Part shown: in pieces, positions 56,320 through 63,660 of the stretch
Layout: every line of letters starts with the position of its first letter
Numbering within the stretch: the first letter of the stretch is position 1
Assembly (NCBI RefSeq): GCF_014200605.1
Contig: NZ_JACHCE010000003.1
Span: 62,001-126,000, forward strand
Length of the DNA stretch: 64,000 nucleotides
Direction: 5' to 3'
Source of the DNA: Pedobacter cryoconitis
Lineage (GTDB): Bacteria; Bacteroidota; Bacteroidia; Sphingobacteriales; Sphingobacteriaceae
Notes under the pieces: generated by a model
Told to the model about the DNA's origin: nothing
Databases searched by the model: none
The model's input: only the letters and a program-made list of their open reading frames with translations
Translations under genes and position numbers: made by a program

Positions 56320-57399
56320 ATGTGGCATAAAACTAAGATAAGCGAACTTTTAGGTATCAGTTACCCTATATTGTCAGGTCCCATGGGAGGAGGTTTTTCA
56401 ACTCCTGAACTTTTAGCTGCCGTATCAAATGCAGGTGGATTAGGGAGTTTTGGTGCATATACCCTTAATCCTGAAGAGATATTTGAAGCAAATAAAATTA
56501 TAAAGACAAAAACAGATAAACCTTACAATATCAATCTATGGGTATCTGACGTAGATAAATCTTTAATTGATTATCCTGCTGAAAACCTTGAAAAAGTAAA
56601 ACAGTTGTTAAAGCCTTATTTTGATGAATTAAGTATTCCCCTTCCAGATCTGGATACGCATATCCCCTCAAGGTTTTTAAAACAGGTTGAAACCATTTTT
56701 GAGATCAAACCGGCTGTATTCAGCTTTATATTTGGTATACCGGCAAAGGAAATACTTGATGAGTGCCGCAGGCTTGGTATTAAAACCGTTGGAGCTGCAA
56801 CCACACTTGACGAGGCTTTAGCACTTGAAGAAGCAAACGTTGACGCCATAGTTGCTGCAGGCTTTGAGGCCGGAGGGCACAGACCTTCATTTCTACGCCC
56901 GGCACAGGATTCATTAACAGGGACATTTGCCTTGATCCAGCAGCTGAAATCCAACATAAAAACCCCTGTTATCGCGGCAGGAGGTATCGCTGACGCTAAG
57001 GGTATTGCCGCTGCATTAACTTTAGGCGCAGATGCAGTGCAGTTAGGAACAGCATTTTTAGTCACAGATGAATCAAATGCAACCCCTATTCATAAAGCAA
57101 AAATACTTTCCGGGGAATCCAGATATACTGTACTTTCTAAATCTATGACTGGCAGAATGGGCAGACTGATCCGAAACCGTATTTCGGAAGAAATTAAATA
57201 TGAAACTGAAGTACTTCCTTTTCCCTTGCAAACGCGTTTAATGGGCCCTTTAAGAGCAGCAGCACTTGCTCAGGGAAAAACAGATCTGATTAATTTTTGG
57301 TCCGGACAAAATGCAGTGAGTTTAAAACACACCAGCGCAACTGAACTTATGCAAGCGCTGATCGCTGATACAAATGCTATATTTAATGATGTCCGTTAA
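56320..57399 (+). CDS. Nitronate monooxygenase-type flavoprotein (2-nitropropane dioxygenase family)
   Basis: 359 residues, FMN-dependent TIM barrel. Motifs: YPILSGPMGGGFSTPELLAAVSNAGGLGSFGAY near the start, AAGFEAGGHRPS (the His of GGH is the catalytic base in the family), PVIAAGGIADAKGIAAALTLGADAVQLGTAFL for FMN phosphate binding. It would oxidise nitronates or similar toxic compounds. Last gene of the operon, 3 bases after the NTF2-like gene, followed by a strong terminator. Confidence 0.9.
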   Translation: MWHKTKISELLGISYPILSGPMGGGFSTPELLAAVSNAGGLGSFGAYTLNPEEIFEANKIIKTKTDKPYNINLWVSDVDKSLIDYPAENLEKVKQLLKPYFDELSIPLPDLDTHIPSRFLKQVETIFEIKPAVFSFIFGIPAKEILDECRRLGIKTVGAATTLDEALALEEANVDAIVAAGFEAGGHRPSFLRPAQDSLTGTFALIQQLKSNIKTPVIAAGGIADAKGIAAALTLGADAVQLGTAFLVTDESNATPIHKAKILSGESRYTVLSKSMTGRMGRLIRNRISEEIKYETEVLPFPLQTRLMGPLRAAALAQGKTDLINFWSGQNAVSLKHTSATELMQALIADTNAIFNDVR

Positions 57400-57403
57400 C
57401 AGA

Positions 57404-57445
57404 AAATCTGGAAAAGCAGATGTTAATATCTGCTTTTCCAGATTT
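57404..57445 (+). terminator. Terminator of the YceI-nitronate monooxygenase operon
   Basis: 18-bp perfect stem (57404-57421 and 57428-57445) with a 6-nt loop, five bases after the last stop. The 3' arm ends in TTT. It can also serve the convergent membrane-protein gene. Confidence 0.85.
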
Positions 57446-57471
57446 AAAACAATGATTAAAAAACGCTGTCT

Positions 57472-57843
57472 TTAACTGTCAGCTTCTTCAGCGCCGGAAA
57501 TTAGTGCATGGTCACTTGCAGACTTGAGCTGCGCATTCTGGAGTTTTGCACGGATAGACCATCCGCTGAATACATAGATCACACTAATTACCAGGTATAT
57601 CCAAACCGGGATATTTTTCCCTGCAATGATTAAATAGAGGTAAGGCAGACTGTAGCCTAAAGCAGCAAACAACAAAGGCAGCAGGACCGACTTTTTTTTT
57701 CTTAATTTTTTGATGGCCTGACCTATAAAAGTAAGAAACAGAATTTTGCTTAACAAGTACAGAACACCAAATAACCAGGGATTAACCTGATGCAAATAAG
57801 CCTGATGAAACAGGTAATCTTTTATAGTGATAAATAGTGCCAT
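57472..57843 (-). CDS. Small multi-pass membrane protein, unknown
   Basis: 123 residues from the ATG at 57843 (a TTG four codons upstream is in frame but less likely). Three or four hydrophobic segments (about 22-42, 55-75, 78-96), a basic patch KKLRKKK between the first two, and a hydrophilic tail. No recognisable family. Confidence 0.6.
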   Translation of the reverse strand: MALFITIKDYLFHQAYLHQVNPWLFGVLYLLSKILFLTFIGQAIKKLRKKKSVLLPLLFAALGYSLPYLYLIIAGKNIPVWIYLVISVIYVFSGWSIRAKLQNAQLKSASDHALISGAEEADS

Positions 57844-58018
57844 GAATTTTATCAAAAATGGGTGATGCTTTTTCTATTAGTCGAAACTTCACATTAATCC
57901 TTACAAAGAAAATCAAATTAGATAAAGAGAAAGAATCATATAAAACAAAAGAGCCCTTCATTCACTAAAAGAGTTAATTCAACAGGCTTTTCTAATCAGG
58001 TTCTAATGTTGTGGTCAC

Positions 58019-58044
58019 GATTTCGTCAAATGCTTCCCGAAATC
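58019..58044. promoter_or_regulatory. Inverted repeat GATTTCG-N12-CGAAATC
   Basis: 7-bp perfect arms at 58019-58025 and 58038-58044, followed by CACGAAATTTG. It lies just upstream of the promoter of the export operon, where an activator or repressor would bind. Confidence 0.4.
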
Positions 58045-58076
58045 ACGAAATTTGTTTAGCGTAATCTCCGCAATAA

Positions 58077-58084
58077 TATATTTG
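58077..58084 (+). promoter_or_regulatory. -7 element TATATTTG of the export operon
   Basis: Perfect TAnnTTTG; TTTG at 58051-58054 is 22 bases away (19 is usual). Transcription should begin about 58090, leaving only one or two bases before the ATG at 58092. Confidence 0.55.
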
Positions 58085-58091
58085 CGGCCAG

Positions 58092-58442
58092 ATGGTAGCC
58101 GTTTTTAGATATAAAATTGTGATTTGCTTATTCAGTATGGTGTTGTTTTTGGCTTTTGGCTTTAAAGCAACAGTTTCCATTGGTAAATGGTCGGCTTTTT
58201 ATCTGACAATGGAAGACGAGTCCCTAACTGATGCAGAAAAGAATACAAAGAAGGAGAAATCTGATAGATCCGCAAAAAAAATGTGGTATTTGGAATCGAC
58301 AGAAACGGATCAGCTTTGGTCAAAAATTTCCATAGCTACGGAAGCCCACAATAAAGTCTATCTATTGGCTAAACTCTCAGAGCCCCATATCGCAATATCC
58401 ACTGAGCCGCCCGAAAATGCGGCAGACTTTCTACACGTATAA
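58092..58442 (+). CDS. Small single-pass membrane/exported protein of the export operon
   Basis: 116 residues. Hydrophobic segment at about 9-24 (IVICLFSMVLFLAFGF), then a Lys/Glu/Asp-rich region and a C-terminal part without Cys. I do not recognise it. The ATG at 58137 (residue 16) is an alternative start, which would fit the position of the promoter better and shorten the hydrophobic segment. It precedes an ABC membrane protein gene by 52 bases and is likely in the same transcript, perhaps as an accessory to the exporter. Confidence 0.6.
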   Translation: MVAVFRYKIVICLFSMVLFLAFGFKATVSIGKWSAFYLTMEDESLTDAEKNTKKEKSDRSAKKMWYLESTETDQLWSKISIATEAHNKVYLLAKLSEPHIAISTEPPENAADFLHV

Positions 58443-58494
58443 AATACGGGTAGGTAATCCTATTTTTCCTGACACTTAAATTTTAAAGCCTATC

Positions 58495-59502
58495 ATGAGC
58501 AAAAAACATGATGTGCCAGCGCTTAGGCCCTGGCAACGCCTGGTTGGAATACTCCATTTTGAGCGATCCACCATTAATTACATATTTTTTTATGCGGTAT
58601 TGATCGGATTGCTAGGATTGACCCTGCCTTTAGGTACAACAGCAATCTTCAATTTGCTGAGCAATGGTTCAATGTACAGTTCTACCTATATTTTAATCGG
58701 GGTAGTGCTGATTGGCATATTGATCGGTGGTCTGCTGCTCATTGGCCAGTTAACCCTTGTTGAGCTTGTCGAGCAAAAGATATTCGCAAGAACCGCCCTG
58801 GAGTTTGCGTACCGTTTGCCACGTATCAAAAAGTCTGAATTATCCGGAGAATATCCACCGGAACTGGTAAACCGTTTCTTTGATATCCTGACGATCCAAA
58901 AGGGACTTGCCAAATTAGTCGTAGAAATGATATCCTCAGCGGTGCTGATTTTTTTCAGTGCTATTCTACTATCATTTTACCACCCGGTGTATATGGCCTT
59001 CGGAATCTTTATTACATTGGTACTGGCTATTGTGGTCGCACTTTACTATAAAGACGCTGTGCGGACTAGTATAGAGGAATCCGGGCATAAATACGAGGTC
59101 GTAGCTTACTTAGAAGATGTAGCGGCAAACCTGGATCATTACCGTGGCAACAAAAGCAGAATGAAGGAGGCGATGGAAAAGACAGATGATATCACTTCCA
59201 GATACCTCAAAGCGCGTACTGGTCACTTCAGGGTTTTACGTAAATTTTTTGCCAGTTCTATAATCATACGGGCGGTACTGATGGGCGCCCTGCTTTTGAT
59301 GGGCTCTTATTTTGTCATTGACAGGCAAATGACCTTCGGTCAGTTTGTGGCGGCCGAAGTGATTGTTGTTCAGATCAGCTATGCGGTAGAAAAACTAATG
59401 ACCAATATGAATACAGTATTCGATATGGTAACCAGTGCAGAAAAGCTGGCGGTAGTAACCGATCTGGATCTGGAAGACGGACAGGAGGTAAACCATGGGT
59501 AA
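58495..59502 (+). CDS. ABC exporter transmembrane protein without ATPase domain
   Basis: 335 residues. Six membrane helices of an ABC type-I exporter core can be placed (about 28-48, 65-90, 140-160, 165-187, 250-275, 280-300). The end LDLEDGQEVNHG lies at the linker where the nucleotide-binding domain normally starts; Walker A, signature and Walker B are all missing. There is no N-terminal C39 peptidase. Its stop overlaps the hlyD-like start by 8 bases, so the truncation is not a recent break but part of the operon design. ATP must be supplied by another protein, or the protein has another function. Confidence 0.8.
   Translation: MSKKHDVPALRPWQRLVGILHFERSTINYIFFYAVLIGLLGLTLPLGTTAIFNLLSNGSMYSSTYILIGVVLIGILIGGLLLIGQLTLVELVEQKIFARTALEFAYRLPRIKKSELSGEYPPELVNRFFDILTIQKGLAKLVVEMISSAVLIFFSAILLSFYHPVYMAFGIFITLVLAIVVALYYKDAVRTSIEESGHKYEVVAYLEDVAANLDHYRGNKSRMKEAMEKTDDITSRYLKARTGHFRVLRKFFASSIIIRAVLMGALLLMGSYFVIDRQMTFGQFVAAEVIVVQISYAVEKLMTNMNTVFDMVTSAEKLAVVTDLDLEDGQEVNHG
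59483..59489 (+). promoter_or_regulatory. Strong Shine-Dalgarno AGGAGGT for the HlyD-like gene
   Basis: AGGAGGT five bases before the ATG at 59495, inside the end of the preceding gene. Such a site is unusual in this phylum, where translation mostly does without it; it fixes the start. Confidence 0.65.
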
Positions 59503-60856
59503 TCATCGTCAGGTAAACCACCAGGCCAATTGGGAAAACCTTGGAGATAAGACCAGTCGGTCTTTACTGCGCATGCGTAAAGTACTCGTATTAGAAAGGA
59601 TTATGCTCGTTGCTTTTTTACTTTCGCTTGGTATTTTATTTCTGCCATGGCGGCAAACTATTCCGGGTAAGGGTACTGTTACCGCTTTAAGACCCCAGGA
59701 TAGACCTCAGACCATTCAAAATCAAATTGGAGGCCGGATAGAACGCTGGCATGTTAGTGAAGGGCAAAAGGTACGGCAAGGCGATACCATATTGCTGATA
59801 TCAGAGATTAGTCAATCTTACTTTGATACTGAGCTTCCGCTTAGATTGAAGGAGCAGCTAAAAGCAAAGCAAGGTAGCGAAGCAGCAGCAAGACAAAAAA
59901 AGCGCGCTACTGAAGATCAAATCGGCGCTCTTGGCCGCGGATTAAACTTTCAGCTGGTAACCGCAGAAAATAAAGTAAAACAGAGTATGAACTATGTTCA
60001 AAGCGACAGTGCCGACCTACAGGCCCTGCGTCAGTTCTATCGCGTCAGTCAATCCCGTTTAGCGCGTTACGAACAAGGATTTAAAGATGGCCTGTTTTCT
60101 CTTACTGATATCGAGACCCGTCGTCTGAATGTGCAGAATGATCATGCGAAGCTTATTGCGCAGGAGAATAAGCTGAACAGTTCGAAACAGTCGATGCTTA
60201 ATGCACAGATCGAATTAGATAACATCAGAGCTAAATACCAGGAATCTCTGGCTAAGGCACAATCTGATATGGGAACTGCCCTATCGGGAGAGGCAAGCGC
60301 CCAGGGCGATATCGCAAAATTACGCAACGAGATTGCAAGTATTGATTTTCGCAGAGGTTTGTATGTCGTTCGTGCACCTCAGGACGGGTATGTGATTAAA
60401 ACCATGAAAGCCGGGATTGGTGAGCTTATTAAAGAAGGGGAATCGGTAGCTACACTGCAACCTGAAAATCCTTTGGTAGCGGCAGAAATTTACGTGAATG
60501 CAATGGATGTACCGCTAATGCAAGAAGGAAGTGAGGTTCGTTTACAATTTGTGGGATGGCCCTCGGTACAGTTTTCTGGCTGGCCTTCGGTAGCTGTGGG
60601 TACATTTGCCGGCAGGGTATTTTCAATAGATAGAATGATTAGCGCAAATGGTACTTACCGCGTACTGGTTAAACAGATGGTTCCGGTTCCTCAGACTGAT
60701 GAGCCATGGCCAATTCAGCTTAGACAGGGATCAGGGGTATTTGGCAGGGTCATTTTAAATTCTGTACCAGTTTGGTACGAGATATGGCGACAATTAAATG
60801 GTTTTCCTCCAAGTCTGGAGAGAGAACCAAAAAGTATTGGTAATCAGGGTAAATAG
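59495..60856 (+). CDS. HlyD-family membrane fusion (periplasmic adaptor) protein
   Basis: 453 residues. Short cytoplasmic N-terminus, one membrane helix (about 33-50), lipoyl/barrel-sandwich halves (GGRIERWHVSEGQKVRQGDTILLI and YVVRAPQDGYVIKTMKAGIGELIKEGESVATLQP), a long coiled-coil hairpin (about 125-285) and a beta-barrel domain. It should link the inner-membrane pump encoded just upstream with the TolC-like channel encoded just downstream. Eight bases overlap the ABC gene and 8 bases separate it from the TolC gene. Confidence 0.92.
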   Translation: MGNHRQVNHQANWENLGDKTSRSLLRMRKVLVLERIMLVAFLLSLGILFLPWRQTIPGKGTVTALRPQDRPQTIQNQIGGRIERWHVSEGQKVRQGDTILLISEISQSYFDTELPLRLKEQLKAKQGSEAAARQKKRATEDQIGALGRGLNFQLVTAENKVKQSMNYVQSDSADLQALRQFYRVSQSRLARYEQGFKDGLFSLTDIETRRLNVQNDHAKLIAQENKLNSSKQSMLNAQIELDNIRAKYQESLAKAQSDMGTALSGEASAQGDIAKLRNEIASIDFRRGLYVVRAPQDGYVIKTMKAGIGELIKEGESVATLQPENPLVAAEIYVNAMDVPLMQEGSEVRLQFVGWPSVQFSGWPSVAVGTFAGRVFSIDRMISANGTYRVLVKQMVPVPQTDEPWPIQLRQGSGVFGRVILNSVPVWYEIWRQLNGFPPSLEREPKSIGNQGK

Positions 60857-60864
60857 AGACATTT

Positions 60865-62298
60865 ATGAAGTTGTTATTAATCTTAATTATATCGTTATCC
60901 GGTTTGCTGAGCTCCCGTGCACAATCGCAAACTGATACTGCCGATATATTTATGTTACAGGATCTGGAGGTAATGGTATTTCGTAATCATCCTATAGTTA
61001 AGCAGGCAGCGCTGCTGAGTGAATCAGCACGCGCAAATGTGATGCAATCGCTTGGCTATTTCGATCCTAAAATCAAGGCTGGTTTCGACAGCAAGATGTT
61101 TGGTAATAAGACATATTATAATCGCTGGGTGAGCGAACTGAAAGTACCGCTCTGGCTTGCTGGTGCGGATCTTAAAATAGGATACGACCGTAATGTTGGC
61201 GATTATGTAAACCCGGAAACACATACTTCTACAGCTGGTTTAGCGGGTATTGGCCTCAGTATTCCTTTGGGGCAGGGTTTGTTGATAGATAGCAGAAGAA
61301 ATACCCTAAGGCAGGCAAAGATTATGGTCAGCTATGCAGAAGCCGAACGTGTAAAGCAGATCAATGCCATTTGGTATAGTATTGTTAAGGACTACTGGAA
61401 CTGGTATTTCTTTTATAATCAGTTTCAACTGATCAATGAAGGACTGGAACTTGCACAGACAAGATTTAATGCAATCAGCAGGCAAACAAGCCTGGGCGAT
61501 AAGGCGGCCATTGATTCGGTTGAAGCAGCTATTACAGTGCAGGATCGAATGATCCAGTATGAAAAGATGAAAATAGAACTTCTAAATGCCAGGCTTACTT
61601 TATCTAACCATTTATGGAATGATGAAGCACAACCCCTGGAATTGCCCGAGAAGGCCCGCCCGCTTCATGTCATACAATTACATGATAAACCTCAAAGGCA
61701 AGTATTAGATACTTTGCTGGAATTTGCAGCAGGGAGCCACCCTGAGCTGATCAAGCTGCGTATAAAAGGAGAGCAGCTCGCCGTGGAGCGCTCTTACAGA
61801 AAAGAAATGCTGAAACCTAAACTTAATGTTAGCGGATCATTATTGTCTACCCGTAGAAATTTCAACAGCTACATTCCTGATAATTATGATTTTAAGATGG
61901 GTAATTATAAGCTCGGATTCGAATTTGCACTACCTCTTTTCCTTCGTGCAGAGCGGGGTAAGTTAAGAGAGGTGAAAATCAAGCAGCAAGAATTAGAATA
62001 TGATATGCAGCGATCCAACCGTGAAATCAGGAATTCGGTACTGACCAGTTACAATCATTTAAATGCCTACAGTGAACAGCTTGCCGTCCAGGTGAAAAGC
62101 ATTTCAAACCAGGAAGTACTGTTGAATGGTGAATCTTCTAAGTTTGATCTGGGTGAAAGTACATTGTTTTTGATAAACAGCCGTGAATCTAAGTTGATTG
62201 ACATGAAAATCAAACGGGAAGAAATGATTTCAGGTTATCAGAAAACATTGGCAGAGCTTTATTATAAAGCGGGTAGCAGGATGTTGTTTCATTTATAG
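60865..62298 (+). CDS. TolC-family outer-membrane efflux protein
   Basis: 477 residues. Signal peptide (MKLLLILIISLSGLLSSRAQ). Two OEP-type repeats with long helices (QLINEGLELAQTRFNAISRQTSLGDKAAIDSVEAAITVQDRM and SEQLAVQVKSISNQEVLLNGESSKFDLGESTLFLINSRESKLIDMKIKREEMI), typical of the trimeric channel of type I secretion and efflux. Last gene of the export operon. Confidence 0.92.
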   Translation: MKLLLILIISLSGLLSSRAQSQTDTADIFMLQDLEVMVFRNHPIVKQAALLSESARANVMQSLGYFDPKIKAGFDSKMFGNKTYYNRWVSELKVPLWLAGADLKIGYDRNVGDYVNPETHTSTAGLAGIGLSIPLGQGLLIDSRRNTLRQAKIMVSYAEAERVKQINAIWYSIVKDYWNWYFFYNQFQLINEGLELAQTRFNAISRQTSLGDKAAIDSVEAAITVQDRMIQYEKMKIELLNARLTLSNHLWNDEAQPLELPEKARPLHVIQLHDKPQRQVLDTLLEFAAGSHPELIKLRIKGEQLAVERSYRKEMLKPKLNVSGSLLSTRRNFNSYIPDNYDFKMGNYKLGFEFALPLFLRAERGKLREVKIKQQELEYDMQRSNREIRNSVLTSYNHLNAYSEQLAVQVKSISNQEVLLNGESSKFDLGESTLFLINSRESKLIDMKIKREEMISGYQKTLAELYYKAGSRMLFHL

Positions 62299-62540
62299 CT
62301 GGAATTCATATAGGATAATAATTGGCAGATTTCTTCAACCCGTGTTCCCGTCGCGGGTTGACACAGGGCGAAGGTCAAACTTCCAGGATGGTGCACATAA
62401 ACTTTAGCTTCTACTGTGCCATTCTTCAAGTTTAAAATTGCATTTGCGGAAACCGGAGGCCCCAAATCGCAGGATTTTTCTTGTTAAATACTTGTAGAAC
62501 ATTTGCGTTTAGTCCAGCAATTTTGGCTGTTGAACCTGAT
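62289..62540 (-). pseudogene. Possible frameshifted gene remnant
   Basis: On the minus strand two adjacent frames without ATG start are open: one of 40 codons (up to about 62551) with SGSTAKIAGLNANVLQVFNK, then one of 64 codons (62483 to 62292, stop 62291-62289) with NLKNGTVEAKVYVHHPG and ATGTRVEEICQLL. The composition looks protein-like and the two would join after one frameshift. It has no start or recognisable family and overlaps the TolC stop. Chance is possible. Confidence 0.2.
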
Positions 62541-62546
62541 GAAAAA

Positions 62547-62567
62547 GGATCAAGTCATAAACTTGTG
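62547..62567 (+). repeat. 21-bp element, left copy
   Basis: Begins GGATCAAGT and ends AAACTTGTG. It is repeated in inverted orientation at 63108-63128 with one mismatch (20 of 21). The element itself is partly palindromic (CAAGT-N5-ACTTG). Confidence 0.6.
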
Positions 62568-62651
62568 ATTTACCCGTTAAACTTCCCATAATAAATACCT
62601 TTCTACCAATGTAAGCTATTCGCGTTAAAGATTATCCTGATGCGTAAAAAA

Positions 62652-62701
62652 TGTCCGTAATTGTCCGCAGCTGTCTGCAATTGTCCGCAATTGTCCATGG
62701 G
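62652..62701 (+). repeat. Tandem array of five 10-bp units
   Basis: Units TGTCCGTAAT, TGTCCGCAGC, TGTCTGCAAT, TGTCCGCAAT and TGTCCATGGG, period exactly 10 (one helical turn), so all copies face the same side of the DNA. Suggests a protein-binding array. Confidence 0.75.
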
Positions 62702-62893
62702 TTAGTCAAAGGGAAAATTATAATTTCATTAATCTTCATCCGGTTATGATTTGGTTGTGCCTGAGTGGTGGTCGGTGTAACACCAGGTTGTAAACAGCCT
62801 TTAAGCATAGGAACTCTATGTCATTTCAACTAGTTGTTTTTACTTGGACTTGCCATGCTCTTACGTTACTTTAACACTGCTCTTACCCTAACG

Positions 62894-62926
62894 AGTACCC
62901 GGACAGTACCCGGGCAGTACCCGGCC
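62894..62926 (+). repeat. Tandem array of three 11-bp units
   Basis: AGTACCCGGAC, AGTACCCGGGC, AGTACCCGGCC, differing only near the last bases. Lies about 200 bases after the 10-bp array. Confidence 0.75.
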
Positions 62927-63107
62927 GATATAGATTGATTATTTAGCTATTTTGAATTTATTTACTAACAGCCCGACCTTGTTTCGGCTGAGTCATTCCC
63001 ATGCAAATTGAAAGCTTTCAGCGCAACTTCCAGAGGCATAAGAGCATCAGTGATATCAAAGACTTGTTTAGCGTGTCAAAAATTTATGCTTAAAAAAGAG
63101 CCTGATC

Positions 63108-63128
63108 CACAAGTTTATCACTTGATCC
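63108..63128 (-). repeat. 21-bp element, right copy (inverted)
   Basis: Reverse complement of the element at 62547-62567 with one mismatch. Together the copies bound a segment of about 580 bases that contains both tandem arrays. Confidence 0.6.
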
Positions 63129-63185
63129 GTGAAAATGGCAATTGAAAAATTTTCCGGAAGTAGGATACTTCCTATTATGGAAATA

Positions 63186-63221
63186 AAAAACCCCATCCTA
63201 ATAGTTAGAAATGGGGTTTTT
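63186..63221 (-). terminator. Terminator of the tRNA-Asn at 63250
   Basis: Stem AAAAACCCCAT (63186-63196) with ATGGGGTTTTT (63211-63221), loop 14 nt; on the minus strand it ends in a run of T. It starts 29 bases after the tRNA 3' end. Confidence 0.85.
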
Positions 63222-63249
63222 ACGTGATTTTCATTCCTGAAAATCTTTG

Positions 63250-63323
63250 CTCCCTCTGCTGGGCTCGAACCAGCGACCCTCTGATTAACAGTCAGATGCT
63301 CTAACCAGCTGAGCTAAGAAGGA
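63250..63323 (-). tRNA. tRNA-Asn (anticodon GTT), copy 1
   Basis: 74 nt. On the minus strand the 7-bp acceptor stem TCCTTCT/AGAGGGA (one G-T pair), D arm AGCTCAGCTGGTTAGAGC, anticodon stem-loop CTGACTGTTAATCAG with anticodon GTT, T arm GCTGGTTCGAGCCCAGC and discriminator G, as usual for tRNA-Asn. CCA is not encoded. Identical to the copy 193 bases upstream. Confidence 0.97.
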
Positions 63324-63402
63324 GTGCTGGTTTTTAAAAAAAATAACGCTTTTTTTAAAAGGTTAAGCGTATTATAAAAGGCAATGCCCTCTACTTTAAC
63401 AG

Positions 63403-63437
63403 AAAAAACCGTTCAACATGACATTGAACGGTTTTTT
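63403..63437 (-). terminator. Terminator of the tRNA-Asn at 63443
   Basis: 14-bp perfect stem AAAAAACCGTTCAA / TTGAACGGTTTTTT with a 7-nt loop, 5 bases after the tRNA 3' end. It means that each tRNA copy has its own terminator. Confidence 0.88.
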
Positions 63438-63442
63438 ACCTG

Positions 63443-63516
63443 CTCCCTCTGCTGGGCTCGAACCAGCGACCCTCTGATTAACAGTCAGATGCTCTAACCA
63501 GCTGAGCTAAGAAGGA
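63443..63516 (-). tRNA. tRNA-Asn (anticodon GTT), copy 2
   Basis: Same 74-nt sequence as the copy at 63250-63323. The flanks differ apart from a few bases next to the 3' end. Confidence 0.97.
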
Positions 63517-63660
63517 GTACTCTGGTTATCCGAAAACGTCTTTCTGCTTTAATAAAGAACATAAAGCTTCGTTCGTTTTGGGAATGCAATATTAGGGCTT
63601 TTAAATTATTTATGCAATATTTGTAGACAATATTTTTCAAAAAAAATTAAAAAAAAACAT

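Larger units (their letters stand above)
62299..63249. other. Non-coding repeat-rich spacer
   Basis: About 950 bases between the export operon and the tRNA genes without a credible gene. It contains two tandem arrays, a pair of inverted 21-bp repeats, a GGAAGTA/TACTTCC hairpin (about 63157-63173) and the terminator of the tRNA. G+C looks higher than the surrounding spacers. Possibly the remains of a mobile element or an island edge. Confidence 0.5.

Noticed and set aside
62652..62926. Tandem arrays as a CRISPR
   Set aside because: Units are 10-11 bp with no unique spacers, and there are no cas genes.
63001..63093. 30-codon ORF starting ATG in the repeat-rich spacer
   Set aside because: Too short, no promoter or ribosome site and no similarity I recognise.
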